The notes beneath the pieces were generated by a model that had not been told where the DNA came from, did not search any database, and was given only the letters and a program-made list of their open reading frames with translations. Shown piece after piece: positions 54,276 through 64,000 of a stretch of DNA of 64,000 nucleotides (its first letter is position 1; each line of letters starts with the position of its first letter). Made by a program: the position numbers and the translations under genes. Source of the stretch: Rhodalgimonas zhirmunskyi (GTDB taxonomy: Bacteria > Pseudomonadota > Alphaproteobacteria > Rhodobacterales > Rhodobacteraceae). Where the stretch lies: positions 310,001-374,000 of the forward strand of contig JANFFA010000001.1 in NCBI GenBank assembly GCA_030848925.1, given 5' to 3'.

Positions 54276-56546
54276 TCACACCGCTTGTTCTTTTTGAATT
54301 TGAGACTCGGCCACGACAGGCGCGACCGGAAGCCGGATCACCGCCATTGCGCCGTGATGCGCACCCGGGCCAAAGGGCGCAGCATCTTCGAGGGCCAGCG
54401 TGCCGCCGTGCTCCTCGATGATCTTCTTGACGATCGGCAGGCCAAGGCCGGTGCCTGCATCGCGGGTCGTCACATAAGGCTCGAACAGCTTGGCCCGGTC
54501 TTCGGGCAGGCCGATACCATTGTCGGAAATGGTGATCCGCGCCTCGTTGTCCTGCCGCTCTGTCGTGATCCGGATCTCGGGGGCATAGCCCGCATCGTCG
54601 GCATCTTCGTGGGCTTCGCGATAGGTCTGGGTCGCCTCGCCTGCGTTCTTGATCAGGTTGGTCAGCGCCTGCCCGATCATGCCGCTGTCGAATTCACCTT
54701 CAAGGCTATCCTTCGCCAGATCGGCGGAAATCTTTACCTCGGGCTGGCCGGCTTGCTGCAGCAACACCGCGCCGTTGACCAAATCGCGCAGGCTTTCGTG
54801 GCGGCGGTCCGGCTCGGGCATCCGCGCGAATTTCGAGAATTCATCGACGATCCGGCGCAAGCCGTCGGTCTGGCGCACGATCACCTCGGTCAAATCGGCA
54901 AGGCTCTCGGCATTTTCTTCGTCAAGCTGGCGCGAGAATTTCCGCTTGATCCGCTCGGCCGATAGCGAAATCGGCGTCAGCGGGTTCTTGATCTCATGCG
55001 CGATCCGGCGGGCCACGTCGCCCCATGCGGCCATGCGCTGTGCACTGACCAGATCGGTCACATCGTCGAAGGCCACAACGTAGCCCTCCAACTCGCCTTC
55101 TTCGCTACGCCGGGTCGACATCCGCACCAGAAGGTTCTCAAGGTTGCCGCCGCGCGCGACCTTCACCTCGTCCTGCACCACGCCACTGCGCGCATCGCGC
55201 AGGGTGTCGAACAGCGGGCCGAACTCGGGCACCACCACCGACAGCGCTAGATGCGCCTGATCGCCCTCCCACGCCAACAGCCGTTCGGCCGAGCGGTTAA
55301 CGAAGGTCACCCGCCCATCGGGGTCAAGCCCGACAACCCCCGAGGTGACCGAACTCAGCACTGAATCGAATAACCGGCGGCGGCGTTCGATCTGATCGGT
55401 GTTGGTCAGAAGGGTTTCACGCTGGCCCTTGAGTTGCTTGGTCATCTGGTTGAAGTAGCGCCCGAGCATCGAGATTTCGTCGTCGCCCTCTTCTTCCAGA
55501 ACCTGCACATCCAGATCGCCCGCGCCCACGCGCTGCGCTGCACCCGCCAGCCGCCCCACCGGTCCGGCCAGCCGTTCGGCAAACCAAAGGCCCAGCCAGA
55601 CGGCGGCAAGGATCAGGATCACCGCGAAGCCAAGGTAAAGCAGGCCGAACTCGAACAGCACCCTGCCCCGCTCGGACTCAAGTTGTTGGTAAAGCCGCAC
55701 GGTCTGTTGCGTGTCATCCAGCAGCTTGAGGATATCGCCATCCACCGTCCGGCTCACATAGACAAGCCGATCGGGAAAGCGCGCCAACGGCACGATGGCG
55801 CGGAATTCGTCATTGTCCCAGTCCTGAATCACCGCAATGCCGTTTTCCCGGGCCTGTTCGATGTCGCCCGCACTGGGCCGCTCAAATTCGAACAGGTAAG
55901 AGCGGTCCCCGCGACCACGCAAATCACCGGTGCCGTCGATAACATAGGCCTCGCGCATGGCGGGCTGATACCGCCGCTGAGCCAGTGTCAGGACTTCGCG
56001 GATCTCGGGATCCTGCATGAAGGGCTGCGCCGCGCGGGTCAGATCGATCGTGCTCGCCACCGAACGAGCGCTGTCGATCAGCGCTTGGCGATGCTCGTCC
56101 TCATAGGCCTGCGCCGCCGCATAAGACGTCCCCACGACCGAGCGCACCCGCTCGGAAAACCATCCTTCAAGGCCGATATTCACCGTCAGAACCGCGAAAA
56201 TTGCCACCGTGATCGTAGGGATCAGCGCCATGATGGTGAACACGCCAGTCAGCCGCATGTGAAGCCGCGACCCGGCGGATTTTGCACGTCGGTCCGACAC
56301 CATCTTGACCACGCGTTGCAACACCAGCGCGGCGACAAGCAGCACGTAAATCAGATCGAGAAGCATCACGACCCGCAGCGCGTCCGAGTTCGCGCCCTGC
56401 TGCAACGGTCCCAGCACGAGATAGGTCGCGGCCACCAAGACAGGCGCCAGAACAACCAGACCCAGCGTGCCCGCGTTTTTCACGCGCCGCGCCCGGCGCA
56501 GACGCACCAGCCTCATCCAAGTTGAATTGCGTGACCGGGATACCAC
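54276..56546 (-). CDS. ntrY: Sensor histidine kinase NtrY
   Basis: Membrane sensor kinase of 756 residues. Three or four helices fall in about 25-115, a periplasmic stretch in about 120-290 and another helix near 295-320. A HAMP domain follows near 320-375, PAS near 390-490, HisKA with the phospho-acceptor His in HEIKNPLTPI near 516, and HATPase_c at the end (DNGIGLPEDRAKLFEPY, GTGLGLPIV). The start is a GTG at 56546 with GAGGG six bases upstream; an ATG ten codons on lacks a site. It controls NtrX. Confidence 0.94.
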   Translation of the reverse strand: MVSRSRNSTWMRLVRLRRARRVKNAGTLGLVVLAPVLVAATYLVLGPLQQGANSDALRVVMLLDLIYVLLVAALVLQRVVKMVSDRRAKSAGSRLHMRLTGVFTIMALIPTITVAIFAVLTVNIGLEGWFSERVRSVVGTSYAAAQAYEDEHRQALIDSARSVASTIDLTRAAQPFMQDPEIREVLTLAQRRYQPAMREAYVIDGTGDLRGRGDRSYLFEFERPSAGDIEQARENGIAVIQDWDNDEFRAIVPLARFPDRLVYVSRTVDGDILKLLDDTQQTVRLYQQLESERGRVLFEFGLLYLGFAVILILAAVWLGLWFAERLAGPVGRLAGAAQRVGAGDLDVQVLEEEGDDEISMLGRYFNQMTKQLKGQRETLLTNTDQIERRRRLFDSVLSSVTSGVVGLDPDGRVTFVNRSAERLLAWEGDQAHLALSVVVPEFGPLFDTLRDARSGVVQDEVKVARGGNLENLLVRMSTRRSEEGELEGYVVAFDDVTDLVSAQRMAAWGDVARRIAHEIKNPLTPISLSAERIKRKFSRQLDEENAESLADLTEVIVRQTDGLRRIVDEFSKFARMPEPDRRHESLRDLVNGAVLLQQAGQPEVKISADLAKDSLEGEFDSGMIGQALTNLIKNAGEATQTYREAHEDADDAGYAPEIRITTERQDNEARITISDNGIGLPEDRAKLFEPYVTTRDAGTGLGLPIVKKIIEEHGGTLALEDAAPFGPGAHHGAMAVIRLPVAPVVAESQIQKEQAV

Positions 56547-56656
56547 CCGCTGCCCTCATGATTTTGTGGCGCTTGCGCACCAACACCGCTCTATATCGAC
56601 TCCGCGCGTCGCCTTTCTCTTGGTTGAGGCGATTCAGTCACGGGCCTGTTGCGGTT

Positions 56657-58027
56657 TTACATCAACTTGCGGCGGCGTGTCACGTTAATATCGAGATCGT
56701 TGATCTTCTTTCTCAAGGTATTGCGGTTGATGCCAAGCAGATCGGCACATTTGGCCTGATTTCCACCGGTCGCATCCAGCGCGATTTCGATCAGTGGCCC
56801 CTCTACCTCACGCAGGATACGGGCATAAAGCCCCGGAGGCGGCAACACATTGCCATGCAGATCGAAGTAACGCCGCAAATGCCGCGCCACGCTGGCCGAA
56901 AGCTTGTCAGTATCCGCCGGGCCGAGGGTCGGCTCGGTTCCGGGCTGGTTGCCCAGCACGGCTTCGACTTCAGAGCGGCTGATTTCATCCATCCGCGCAG
57001 TGATGGCCAGCCGTTTGACCGCGTTCTCAAGCTGTCGCACGTTGCCGGGCCAGCTGTACTTGCGCATCAATTCCATCGACTCATCGCTAAATTGGCGCAG
57101 CGGCGCGCCCTCACGCTCGGCCTTGGCAAGGAAATGTTCGGCCAGCAGCGGAATATCGTCCACCCGCTCACGCAGGCTCGGCACGTGCAGCGCCGCCCCG
57201 TCGAGACGGTAGAACAGGTCCTGACGCAGGCTACCGTCTTCCATCGCTTGGTTCAGATCGCTTTGACTGGTCGCCATGAAGCGCGGCACGTGATCGCCGG
57301 GCGTGTCGATCATCCGCACGATCCGCGCTTGAAGTTCGCTGTCTATGTCCCTGATCTCATCAAACAAAATGGTGCCGCCCCGCGCCCGCGCAAGGATTTT
57401 CGCCGGCCCTTCCAGATCCTGAAGGTCGGCCGCAGTGACAGTAACGAAAGGCAAGGTGCGTCGATCCGAAAAATCGTGAATCGCCCGCGCGATCAGCGAT
57501 TTTCCTGTTCCGCTCTCGCCCGAGATCAGCACCGCCATGTCGGTGTTCATCACCCGGGCAACCAGCCGATAAAGCGATTGCATCGCCGGCGTGCGCCCCA
57601 CGAGGGGAAGTTCATCGGGGCGTTCATCGGAAACTTCCGTTGTCTGAGAACCGGGCGTCCGACGACGGTTTTCCAACGCCCGCGCCGTGCGCTTCATCAG
57701 GTCCGGAAGGTCGAATGGCTTGGGCAGGTAATCATAGGCCTCGGCCTCGGCGGCCTGAATCGCCGTCATGATCGTGTTCTGGGCCGAAATCACGATCACC
57801 GGCAATCCGGGCCGGTCCTCGGCAATCTTGGGCAGCATCTCGAGCCCATTGCCATCCGGCATCATCACGTCGCTGATGACCACGTCCCCCTTGCCCTCAC
57901 CGACCCAGCGCATCAGCGTGGTCAGCGACGAGGTGGCATGCACCTTGCATCCCGCACGCGTCAGCGCCTGTGTCAGAACGGTGCGGATCGTGCGATCGTC
58001 ATCAGCGACAAGAACGGTGCCATCCAT
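56657..58027 (-). CDS. ntrC: Nitrogen regulator NtrC lacking the GAFTGA loop
   Basis: Response regulator of 456 residues. The receiver domain has D53 (VVISDVMMP), Walker [10 protein letters not shown] lies at 169-177 and Walker B TILFDEI at 219-225, and a Fis-type helix-turn-helix ends the protein ([20 protein letters not shown]). Between residues about 197 and 217 the segment that holds ELFGHEKGAFTGA in enterobacterial NtrC is deleted. The same deletion is known in Rhodobacter capsulatus NtrC, which activates sigma-70 RNA polymerase. Its ATG overlaps the ntrB stop by one base. Confidence 0.95.
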   Translation of the reverse strand: MDGTVLVADDDRTIRTVLTQALTRAGCKVHATSSLTTLMRWVGEGKGDVVISDVMMPDGNGLEMLPKIAEDRPGLPVIVISAQNTIMTAIQAAEAEAYDYLPKPFDLPDLMKRTARALENRRRTPGSQTTEVSDERPDELPLVGRTPAMQSLYRLVARVMNTDMAVLISGESGTGKSLIARAIHDFSDRRTLPFVTVTAADLQDLEGPAKILARARGGTILFDEIRDIDSELQARIVRMIDTPGDHVPRFMATSQSDLNQAMEDGSLRQDLFYRLDGAALHVPSLRERVDDIPLLAEHFLAKAEREGAPLRQFSDESMELMRKYSWPGNVRQLENAVKRLAITARMDEISRSEVEAVLGNQPGTEPTLGPADTDKLSASVARHLRRYFDLHGNVLPPPGLYARILREVEGPLIEIALDATGGNQAKCADLLGINRNTLRKKINDLDINVTRRRKLM

Positions 58028-59127
58028 CAGGCTTTCTCCTCAGCGGTTTTCGATTTTTTGGGCGCGCGCGGCAAAGATATCTTGAACACCGTCCGCCCGG
58101 GGACCGAGTCGACCGAGATCCAGCCGTTGTGATCGCTGATGATCTTCGCGGTCAACGCAAGGCCAAGTCCGGTGCCATTCTCGCGCCCCGAAACGAAGGG
58201 ATCAAAGATATCGTCGGCAATATGGGGCGGCAGACCGGGGCCATCGTCGATGATCTCGATCTGCAACGGCAGGCTCTCGGACTGACCATCGGCGCGGCGC
58301 AGTCGGAAACTGTGTTCGTAATAGGTGTGCAGGCGGATGGTGCCGCCGTCCTTACCCGCCGCCTCGGCGGCGTTTTTCAACAGGTTCTGCATCACCTGCA
58401 ACAATTGGTCCGGGTCACCGAAGGCCGGTGGCAGCGACGGATCGTAATCCTCGACGATCTTCATATGTGCCCCGAAACCCAGCAACGCCGAGCGCCGCGC
58501 ACGGTCCAGAACATCATGGACATTCACCGGGCGGAAATCCGGCTCAGACAGGTTTCCAAACTGCTCGACCTGCTCAAGCAGCTTCACGATGCGGCGTGAC
58601 TCGTTGACGATAAGGTCTGTCAATTCAAGGTCTTCCGGGGTGAGGTTCATGCTCAGAAGCTGCGCCGCGCCGGTGATCCCCGCGAGCGGGTTCTTGATCT
58701 CGTGGGCCAGCATCTCGGCCATGCCGATGGCCGATTTGGCCGCCGATTTGACCGAATGCGATTGCGTCATTCGCCCGGCCAGTTCACGCGGGCTGATCAG
58801 AAACAGCATCTGCCCCGGCAATTGCTGCACGGGCGCGATCTGCAAGTTGCAATGCAACGGCGCACGATCGCCAGTGCCGACGTCGACATCATTGACAAAC
58901 AGCGGTGTCCCGGCGCTGCGGGCGCGCTCGAAGGCCTCTTCAAGCGGGGCATCGACGGTCAGTTTGTCCCAGATAGGAGTGCCTTGTAATGCCTTGGCAG
59001 AACTAAGGAAAAACCCTTCGGCCGCCGGGTTGACGGAGGCGATCCTGTCTTCTGAATCAACCAGGATCGCGGGCACGGGCAACGCGGCCCAAATGACGTC
59101 TTCTGGGTGGGCTGACTGAGGGCTCAT
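58027..59127 (-). CDS. ntrB: Nitrogen sensor histidine kinase NtrB
   Basis: Cytoplasmic kinase/phosphatase for NtrC, 366 residues. A PAS domain spans about 8-115, HisKA follows with phospho-acceptor H142 in [11 protein letters not shown], and HATPase_c spans about 245-358 with N box [18 protein letters not shown] and GTGLGLALT. In the family PII controls its activity. The start overlaps the dusB stop by four bases and its own stop overlaps ntrC. Confidence 0.95.
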   Translation of the reverse strand: MSPQSAHPEDVIWAALPVPAILVDSEDRIASVNPAAEGFFLSSAKALQGTPIWDKLTVDAPLEEAFERARSAGTPLFVNDVDVGTGDRAPLHCNLQIAPVQQLPGQMLFLISPRELAGRMTQSHSVKSAAKSAIGMAEMLAHEIKNPLAGITGAAQLLSMNLTPEDLELTDLIVNESRRIVKLLEQVEQFGNLSEPDFRPVNVHDVLDRARRSALLGFGAHMKIVEDYDPSLPPAFGDPDQLLQVMQNLLKNAAEAAGKDGGTIRLHTYYEHSFRLRRADGQSESLPLQIEIIDDGPGLPPHIADDIFDPFVSGRENGTGLGLALTAKIISDHNGWISVDSVPGRTVFKISLPRAPKKSKTAEEKA

Positions 59128-60113
59128 GCTGCCTCTACCTCGTGTTTGGTCATCGCATCGGGGATCAGGCGCAGCACTTGTGCAGGCGAACGATGGGTCA
59201 GGACTTCACGGCGCAGCGCGGCGGGTGTGCCTGCCTCGTCCATGTACCATCCAAGGTGCTTGCGCGCGACGCGCGCGCCCAGATCCGGGCCATAGAACAT
59301 GAGCATCTCTTCGTAATGCTCTGAAACCATGTCGAAAAGATCACACCCTTCGGGGATCTCGGGGGCCGGAGCGCCATAAAGCTCATGCGCCACCTGCGCC
59401 AAAAGCCAAGGCCGCCCCTGCGCGCCTCGCCCGATCATCACCCCATCGGCCCCCGAGGCATCAAGCGCGGTGCGCGCCGTCTCGGGGCTGGTGATGTCGC
59501 CATTGGCGATGACCGGGATCGACACCGCCTCTTTCACAGCCCGGATCGCCGCCCAATCGGCGCGCCCTTTATAGAACTGGCAGCGCGTGCGCCCGTGGAT
59601 CACCACCCGCTTCACCCCGGCCCCTTCGGCCCGCTTGGCCAGTTCGGGCGCGTTCAGGCTGGCGTCATCCCAGCCCAGCCGGGTCTTCAATGTCACCGGC
59701 AGCTCGACCGCCTCCACCACCGCCTCGATCAGCGTCAGCGCGTGATCAAGGTCGCGCATCAGGGCCGATCCCGACATGCCCCCGGTCACCTTCTTGGCCG
59801 GGCAGCCCATGTTGATGTCGATGATCCGCGCGCCCATCCCGGCCAGATGGCGTGCCGCCTCGGCCATGGTGGCACCGTCGCGTCCGGCGATTTGCACCGC
59901 TGTCTTGTCGATCCCCAGCCCCAGTTCGGCCTTTTCCTTCGATCCGGGCCGCTCGGTCAGGAATTCGCCGCTGGCGATCATTTCCGACACCACCAGCCCC
60001 GCGCCAAAGCCCGCCACGAGATGGCGAAACGGCAGGTCGGTAATCCCCGCCAAGGGCGCCAGCGCCACGGGCGGCGTCATCTCTGGCAGGGTCTGTTGGA
60101 AGGAATCGGGCAA
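59124..60113 (-). CDS. dusB: tRNA dihydrouridine synthase DusB
   Basis: FMN enzyme reducing uridine to dihydrouridine in tRNA, 329 residues; known as nifR3 in Rhodobacter. The TIM-barrel motifs are [29 protein letters not shown] near 98-111 with the catalytic cysteine, [11 protein letters not shown] and GDITSPE. The start given is a TTG with AAGGA eight bases upstream; the ATG at 60080 is an alternative that shortens the protein by 11 residues. It heads the ntr operon. Confidence 0.93.
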   Translation of the reverse strand: MPDSFQQTLPEMTPPVALAPLAGITDLPFRHLVAGFGAGLVVSEMIASGEFLTERPGSKEKAELGLGIDKTAVQIAGRDGATMAEAARHLAGMGARIIDINMGCPAKKVTGGMSGSALMRDLDHALTLIEAVVEAVELPVTLKTRLGWDDASLNAPELAKRAEGAGVKRVVIHGRTRCQFYKGRADWAAIRAVKEAVSIPVIANGDITSPETARTALDASGADGVMIGRGAQGRPWLLAQVAHELYGAPAPEIPEGCDLFDMVSEHYEEMLMFYGPDLGARVARKHLGWYMDEAGTPAALRREVLTHRSPAQVLRLIPDAMTKHEVEAA

Positions 60114-60306
60114 TCGCTTAATCCTTGTGCGTTACTTAGGGGCTACGGTGCGGGGCGGGGATACTCAATGTCACAACGCCTTGAAAGCCTCATCACAATG
60201 TACGTTGCACAATTTTTAAGCAATGACCAAGGCGCGCCCCTTGCCGACCCTGACTTGCCCTCACACCTGGAAGCCCCTATTCAAAGCCCCAACCGGGAGG
60301 GCCAGC

Positions 60307-61455
60307 ATGGGCACAGCCGCCATCATCGTCGCCGCCGGGCGCGGCACCCGCGCAGGCGGCCCCCTGCCCAAGCAATGGCAGGAGCTTTCAGGCGCGCCCG
60401 TCGTCCTGCACACGCTGCGCGCCTTTGCCCGCCACCCCGGGATCGATCAGCTGATCCTCGTGCTGCACCCCGATGATATTGCCGCCGGTCGCGCGCCCTC
60501 CGATCCGCCCTGCACCATCGTTCCCGGCGGGGCCGAACGCCGCGACTCGGTGCTTGCCGGGCTCGAGGCCTGCGCGCCGGGCACGCAAAAGGTGCTGATC
60601 CACGATGCCGCGCGTCCCGGTGTCAGCGCCGCGATCATCAGCGCCGTTCTGGCCGCGCTTGACGAGACCCCCGCCGCCGCCCCCGCCCTGCCCGTCACCG
60701 ATGCGCTCTGGCGCGGCGAAAAGGGCCGCGTCACCGGCACGCAGGACCGCACCGGCCTTTATCGCGCGCAAACACCGCAGGGCTTCGCCTACGCCGCCAT
60801 CCTTGCCGCCCACCGCGCCCATCCCGGCCCGGCGGCGGATGATGTCGAAGTGGCCCGCGCCGCAGGGCTTGAGGTTGCAATCGTTCCCGGGCATGAGGAC
60901 AATCTCAAGATCACGCACCCGGACGATTTCACCCGGGCCGAACGCATATTGGGGGCGCAGATGGATATCAGCCAGATCGACATCAGGCTTGGCAACGGTT
61001 ACGACGTGCACCGCTTCTGCGAGGGCGACCATGTCACGCTCTGCGGCATCGACGTGCCGCATGAGCGCGCACTGGACGGGCATTCCGATGCCGATGTCGG
61101 CATGCACGCGGTCACCGATGCGCTTTACGGCGCGCTGGCCCAAGGCGATATCGGCCGCCACTTCCCGCCCTCCGATCCGCAATGGAAGGGCGCGGCGAGC
61201 GAGATCTTCCTCGCCCATGCCGCGAACCTTGCCCGCGAAATGGGCTTCACGATCGGCAATGTCGATTGCACGCTGGTCTGCGAACGCCCCAAGATCGGCC
61301 CGCATGCCGATGCGATGCAGGCCCGCATGGCCGAAATCCTTGGCATCGACCCGACCCGCGTCTCGATCAAGGCGACCACCTCCGAGCGGCTGGGCTTCAC
61401 CGGCCGCGAGGAAGGCATCGCCGCATTGGCCACCGCAACATTGGTGAAATCATGA
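60307..61455 (+). CDS. ispDF: Bifunctional IspD/IspF isoprenoid enzyme
   Basis: Fusion of two steps of the non-mevalonate pathway, 382 residues. IspD (about 1-218), with [12 protein letters not shown] at 6-17, makes CDP-methylerythritol. IspF (about 224-382), with [11 protein letters not shown] near 227 and DGHSDADV near 256, makes the cyclic diphosphate; its zinc ligands lie in DVH and the following HSD. The fusion is typical of alphaproteobacteria. GGGAGG lies before the ATG at 60307, and its stop overlaps pgpA by four bases. Confidence 0.96.
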   Translation: MGTAAIIVAAGRGTRAGGPLPKQWQELSGAPVVLHTLRAFARHPGIDQLILVLHPDDIAAGRAPSDPPCTIVPGGAERRDSVLAGLEACAPGTQKVLIHDAARPGVSAAIISAVLAALDETPAAAPALPVTDALWRGEKGRVTGTQDRTGLYRAQTPQGFAYAAILAAHRAHPGPAADDVEVARAAGLEVAIVPGHEDNLKITHPDDFTRAERILGAQMDISQIDIRLGNGYDVHRFCEGDHVTLCGIDVPHERALDGHSDADVGMHAVTDALYGALAQGDIGRHFPPSDPQWKGAASEIFLAHAANLAREMGFTIGNVDCTLVCERPKIGPHADAMQARMAEILGIDPTRVSIKATTSERLGFTGREEGIAALATATLVKS

Positions 61456-61952
61456 GCACAGTCATCGCGACCTTCTTTTACTCCGGCTATCTCAAACCCT
61501 TCTCCGGCACATGGGGGTCCGCCGCCGCCGTGATCGCCGGGTTCCTGCTGTTCTGGGCCGGGGGCTGGATCACCATCGCCATTCTCACGCCGCTGGTCTT
61601 CGCCCTTGGCTATTGGGCCACGCGCGAACATACCCGGGGCAAGGAAAACCATGACCCCTCCGAAGTGGTGGTGGACGAGGTTGTGGGCCAATGGATCGCC
61701 CTGCTGCCCACTTTGATCGGCGCACAGTCCAACGGCTATCTCGGCTGGGACAGTCTCGCGCTGTGGCCCGGTTGGTTGGGCGCATTCCTGATGTTCCGCC
61801 TCTTCGACATCTGGAAACCCGGCCCCATCGGCTGGGCTGACCGGCAAAAGGGGCCGATGGGCGTGATGCTCGATGACGTGTTCGCAGGCATCGCCGCCGC
61901 CATCGTCACCATGCTGGCCGCGGGCTTCTATCACGGCGTCCTGCAATCATGA
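61452..61952 (+). CDS. pgpA: Phosphatidylglycerophosphatase A
   Basis: Inner-membrane phosphatase of 166 residues that converts phosphatidylglycerophosphate to phosphatidylglycerol. [15 protein letters not shown] near 12-26 and the acidic [13 protein letters not shown] near 72-84 are family motifs, and [14 protein letters not shown] near 118-131 completes the active site. Four helices are predicted. It overlaps ispDF upstream and the CinA-like gene downstream, each by ATGA. Confidence 0.95.
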   Translation: MSTVIATFFYSGYLKPFSGTWGSAAAVIAGFLLFWAGGWITIAILTPLVFALGYWATREHTRGKENHDPSEVVVDEVVGQWIALLPTLIGAQSNGYLGWDSLALWPGWLGAFLMFRLFDIWKPGPIGWADRQKGPMGVMLDDVFAGIAAAIVTMLAAGFYHGVLQS

Positions 61953-62416
61953 CCGCCACCCATGTGTTGGAGCAGGCCCGCAAAGCCGGCGTCATGATCG
62001 CCACCGCAGAAAGCTGCACCGGCGGCATGGTCGCCGCTGCCCTGACCGACATCCCCGGCTCCTCTGACGTGGTCGAGCGGGGCTTTGTCACCTATTCCAA
62101 CGCCGCCAAGATGGAGATGCTCGGCGTGCGCGCCGACACGCTCGACGCCTATGGCGCGGTGTCCGAAGAGGTCGCGCGCGAAATGGCCGAAGGCGCGTTG
62201 ACGCATTCCCACGCACAGCTTTCCGTGTCGATCACTGGCATCGCCGGACCCGGCGGTTCCGAGCACAAACCCGAAGGCCGCGTTTGTTTTGCCCGCGCCA
62301 TGGCGGGCCACGCAACGCATGTTGAGACACAGGAGTTCGGCCCGCGCGGGCGCGACTGGGTCCGCCGCGCGGCGCGCGATCACGCGCTGTTCCTGCTGCT
62401 CTCGGCCCTGTCCTAA
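61949..62416 (+). CDS. CinA family nicotinamide-nucleotide amidase
   Basis: Cytoplasmic enzyme of 155 residues made only of the CinA C-terminal (PncC) domain, which deamidates nicotinamide mononucleotide in NAD salvage. The motif TAESCTGGMVAAAL near 20-33 and the segments YSNAAKMEMLGV and SITGIAGPGGS near 92-102 mark the active site. The N-terminal molybdopterin-like domain of full CinA is absent. It is the last gene of the ispDF-pgpA run by overlap. Confidence 0.93.
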   Translation: MTATHVLEQARKAGVMIATAESCTGGMVAAALTDIPGSSDVVERGFVTYSNAAKMEMLGVRADTLDAYGAVSEEVAREMAEGALTHSHAQLSVSITGIAGPGGSEHKPEGRVCFARAMAGHATHVETQEFGPRGRDWVRRAARDHALFLLLSALS

Positions 62417-62452
62417 CACTGCCCTCAATTTAGGCAAAGCATCCAGAATAGC

Positions 62453-62467
62453 GCACATATACCGTGC
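62453..62467 (+). promoter_or_regulatory. NtrC-type binding site upstream of amtB
   Basis: GCAC-ATATACC-GTGC fits the enterobacterial NtrC core GCAC-N7-GTGC exactly. It lies 113 bases before the amtB ATG at 62580, and ntrBC is nearby. No sigma-54 -24/-12 promoter was seen, which agrees with an NtrC that lacks GAFTGA. Confidence 0.5.
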
Positions 62468-62579
62468 GAATTGCTAAGCGCCTGTTTTTTACCCGCTTCG
62501 ACGCCAAATTAACCTTCCCTTCCCGCGCCCGCTCGCTACGCCCCCCGAAACCCAAGGGACAACGAGGAGGATGTCGAGG

Positions 62580-63758
62580 ATGAACGGAGCGGATACAGCC
62601 TGGATCATGGTGGCCACGGCGCTGGTGCTATTCATGTCATTGCCGGGACTGGCGCTGTTTTACGGCGGGCTGGTGCGGGCGCGCAACGTGCTGAGCGTGT
62701 TCATGCAGGTCTACGCCATTGCCTGTTTGATGAGCGTGCTTTGGTTCATCTTCGGCTACACCATCGCGTTCGGCGGCGACGGCGCGTTCTGGGGCGGCAT
62801 GGCGCGGCTGGGCCTCTCGGGTGTCACGGCCGAAACAACGGCGGGCACCCTGCCCGAGGTGCTGTTCTTCGCTTTCCAGATGACCTTTGCCATCATCACC
62901 CCCGCCCTCATCGTCGGTGCCTATGTCGAGCGGATCGGCTTCGGCTTCGTCATGCTGTTCTCCGGGCTCTGGATGCTCCTGTGCTACGCTCCGGTAACAC
63001 ATTGGATCTGGGGCGGCGGGTTCCTCTCGGATGGTGGTATCTTTGGCGAGGTCGGCGTGCGCGATTTCGCCGGCGGCATCGTGGTGCATGAAACCGCCGG
63101 CATCGCGGCGCTGGTGATCGCCGTCTTTCTCGGACCGCGCGAAAACCGCACCACCCCACCGCATGCGCCGGGCTACGTGATGATCGGCGCGGCGATGCTC
63201 TGGGTCGGCTGGTTCGGCTTCAACGGCGGCTCGCAACTGGCGGCCGATGGCGGTGCTGCGATGGCGATCACGGTCACGCATCTTTCGGCGGCGATGGCCT
63301 CGCTCACTTGGGCGCTGTGGGAAAAGGTGAAATACGGCAAGGCCTCGCTCGTCGGGACGGTCACCGGCACGATCGCGGGACTGGCCTCGATCACGCCTGC
63401 CAGCGGGTTTGTCGGCCCGATCCCGGCGCTGATCATTGGCGGCGTGGCGGGCATCCTGTGCCAGGAATTGGTGAACGTCATCCGCCACAAGGCCCATATC
63501 GACGACACGCTCGATGTCTTCGCCGTGCATGGCGTCGGCGGCATCTTCGGCACGATTATGATCGCGGTCTTCGGCGCAGGAAGCTGGGCGGCCCAACTCG
63601 GCGGCCTTGCCATCGTCGGCATCTTCACCCTCGTGGTGACGGTGGTGCTGGTCAAACTCGTCGCCCTGATCACACCGCTGCGCGTCGACAAGGAAACCGA
63701 GGTGAATGGCCTCGACCTCGCCGTGCATGGCGAACGGGCCTACGACATCACCTCCTGA
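62580..63758 (+). CDS. amtB: Ammonium transporter (AmtB family)
   Basis: Trimeric ammonium channel, 392 residues, about eleven helices. LPGLALFYGGLVRARNVLS near 18-36, the twin-histidine regions, and GGIVVHETAGIAALVIAV with the first pore histidine near 163 are present; HGVGGIFGT near 317 carries the second. The ATG at 62580 is chosen because AGGAGG lies nine bases before it, while an ATG at 62571 abuts that site. No signal peptide is obvious, and no glnK gene adjoins. NtrC control is suggested by the upstream site. Confidence 0.93.
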   Translation: MNGADTAWIMVATALVLFMSLPGLALFYGGLVRARNVLSVFMQVYAIACLMSVLWFIFGYTIAFGGDGAFWGGMARLGLSGVTAETTAGTLPEVLFFAFQMTFAIITPALIVGAYVERIGFGFVMLFSGLWMLLCYAPVTHWIWGGGFLSDGGIFGEVGVRDFAGGIVVHETAGIAALVIAVFLGPRENRTTPPHAPGYVMIGAAMLWVGWFGFNGGSQLAADGGAAMAITVTHLSAAMASLTWALWEKVKYGKASLVGTVTGTIAGLASITPASGFVGPIPALIIGGVAGILCQELVNVIRHKAHIDDTLDVFAVHGVGGIFGTIMIAVFGAGSWAAQLGGLAIVGIFTLVVTVVLVKLVALITPLRVDKETEVNGLDLAVHGERAYDITS

Positions 63759-63777
63759 ACATCAGGACAAATGCACG

Positions 63778-63807
63778 AAACGGGCGCCCCATCCGGGCGC
63801 CCGTTTT
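63778..63807. terminator. Bidirectional terminator between amtB and the next gene
   Basis: AAACGGGCGCCC (63778-63789) pairs perfectly with GGGCGCCCGTTT (63795-63806) across a five-base loop. It has a T-run on the plus strand and matching A residues that serve the minus strand. It lies between convergent stops at 63758 and 63814. Confidence 0.85.
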
Positions 63808-63811
63808 CATT

Positions 63812-64000
63812 TTAGTTTGAGAACTCGGCGGCCAAGGCCCCGGGCAACGCCGCGTCCTCGACCAGTGCCGTCACCCGGTGCGCCCGCGCCTCGCCCAGAA
63901 GCGATTCCGCCTTGGCCGCGATCTTGGCCGCCCGCGCCGCGAGCGGCAAAGGCGCGTCCAGATCGTGAAACGCCGTCAACACCCCTGCGCCGGTCTCGAC
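63812..64000 (-). CDS. C-terminal part of an unidentified protein
   Basis: The last 62 codons of a minus-strand gene, open to the window edge and ending in TAA at 63814-63812. The translation is rich in Ala, Leu and charged residues (AARAAKIAAKAESLLGEARA), likely helical. No family was recognised from this fragment. Reading frame and codon use look like a genuine coding region. Confidence 0.6.
   Translation of the reverse strand, partial: VETGAGVLTAFHDLDAPLPLAARAAKIAAKAESLLGEARAHRVTALVEDAALPGALAAEFSN

Noticed and set aside
52718-54421. 567-codon open frame opposite ntrX
   Set aside because: It is a shadow of the NtrX frame; no domain or ribosome site supports it.

Overview
The window is a high-GC, gene-dense chromosomal segment of an alphaproteobacterium, most likely of the Rhodobacteraceae (roseobacter group). 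This rests on the dusB-ntrB-ntrC-ntrY-ntrX block, an NtrC that has lost its sigma-54 contact loop, a fused ispDF gene, a soluble PhoR beside pstSCAB-phoU-phoB, hfq-hflX, bdhA with a patatin, and family-typical intergenic repeats. No rRNA, tRNA, CRISPR array, insertion sequence or prophage was seen. It reads as core chromosome with a few accessory patches.

Layout. 1-4410 (minus): a branched-chain amino acid ABC transporter (binding protein, livG, livF, livH) with three tiny exported four-cysteine paralogues inserted between livF and livH. 4638-9743: a Tat-exported sugar dehydrogenase, a small exported protein, a GlxA-type regulator, class II DAHP synthase and a PAS protein. 10001-12554: yicC, gmk, a gamma-carbonic anhydrase and a hypothetical protein. 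12842-20272: phoR, a three-heptamer Pho box, then pstSCAB-phoU-phoB. 20409-23685: a LysR regulator divergent from glutaryl-CoA dehydrogenase, then an orphan LuxR regulator with upstream palindromes. 24119-25876 (minus): rpsB-tsf behind a strong promoter and a folded leader. 26276-31090: a HupE-like transporter and a DUF4198 protein whose start codons overlap head to head, psuK-psuG and a DUF502 protein. 31286-33083 (minus): bdhA and a patatin. 33232-33344 (minus): a probable small RNA. 33424-38683: a peptide-type binding protein, an ACR3 arsenite pump, an acyl-CoA ligase and a DsbA-like protein. 38806-40268 (minus): a cytidylyltransferase and LicD pair. 40501-47144: transporters, a small K+ channel, a beta-hydroxyacid dehydrogenase and a penicillin acylase-family enzyme. 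47255-51833 (minus): hflX, hfq, trkH, trkA. 51973-52865: a lipoprotein and a VOC protein. 52862-60113 (minus): ntrX, ntrY, ntrC, ntrB, dusB. 60307-63758: ispDF, pgpA, a CinA-like amidase and amtB. 63812-64000: the end of an unidentified gene.

How the parts work together. Two nutrient circuits dominate. Phosphate: PstSCAB and PhoU signal to a membrane-free PhoR and to PhoB, and PhoB should act at the Pho box before pstS. Nitrogen: NtrB/NtrC and NtrY/NtrX, with the ammonium transporter about 2.5 kb away behind a GCAC-N7-GTGC site. The least explained items are the three cysteine-motif proteins in the liv operon, the minus-strand small RNA near 33.3 kb, the rpsB leader, the head-to-head overlapping starts at 27411, and two intergenic repeat families.
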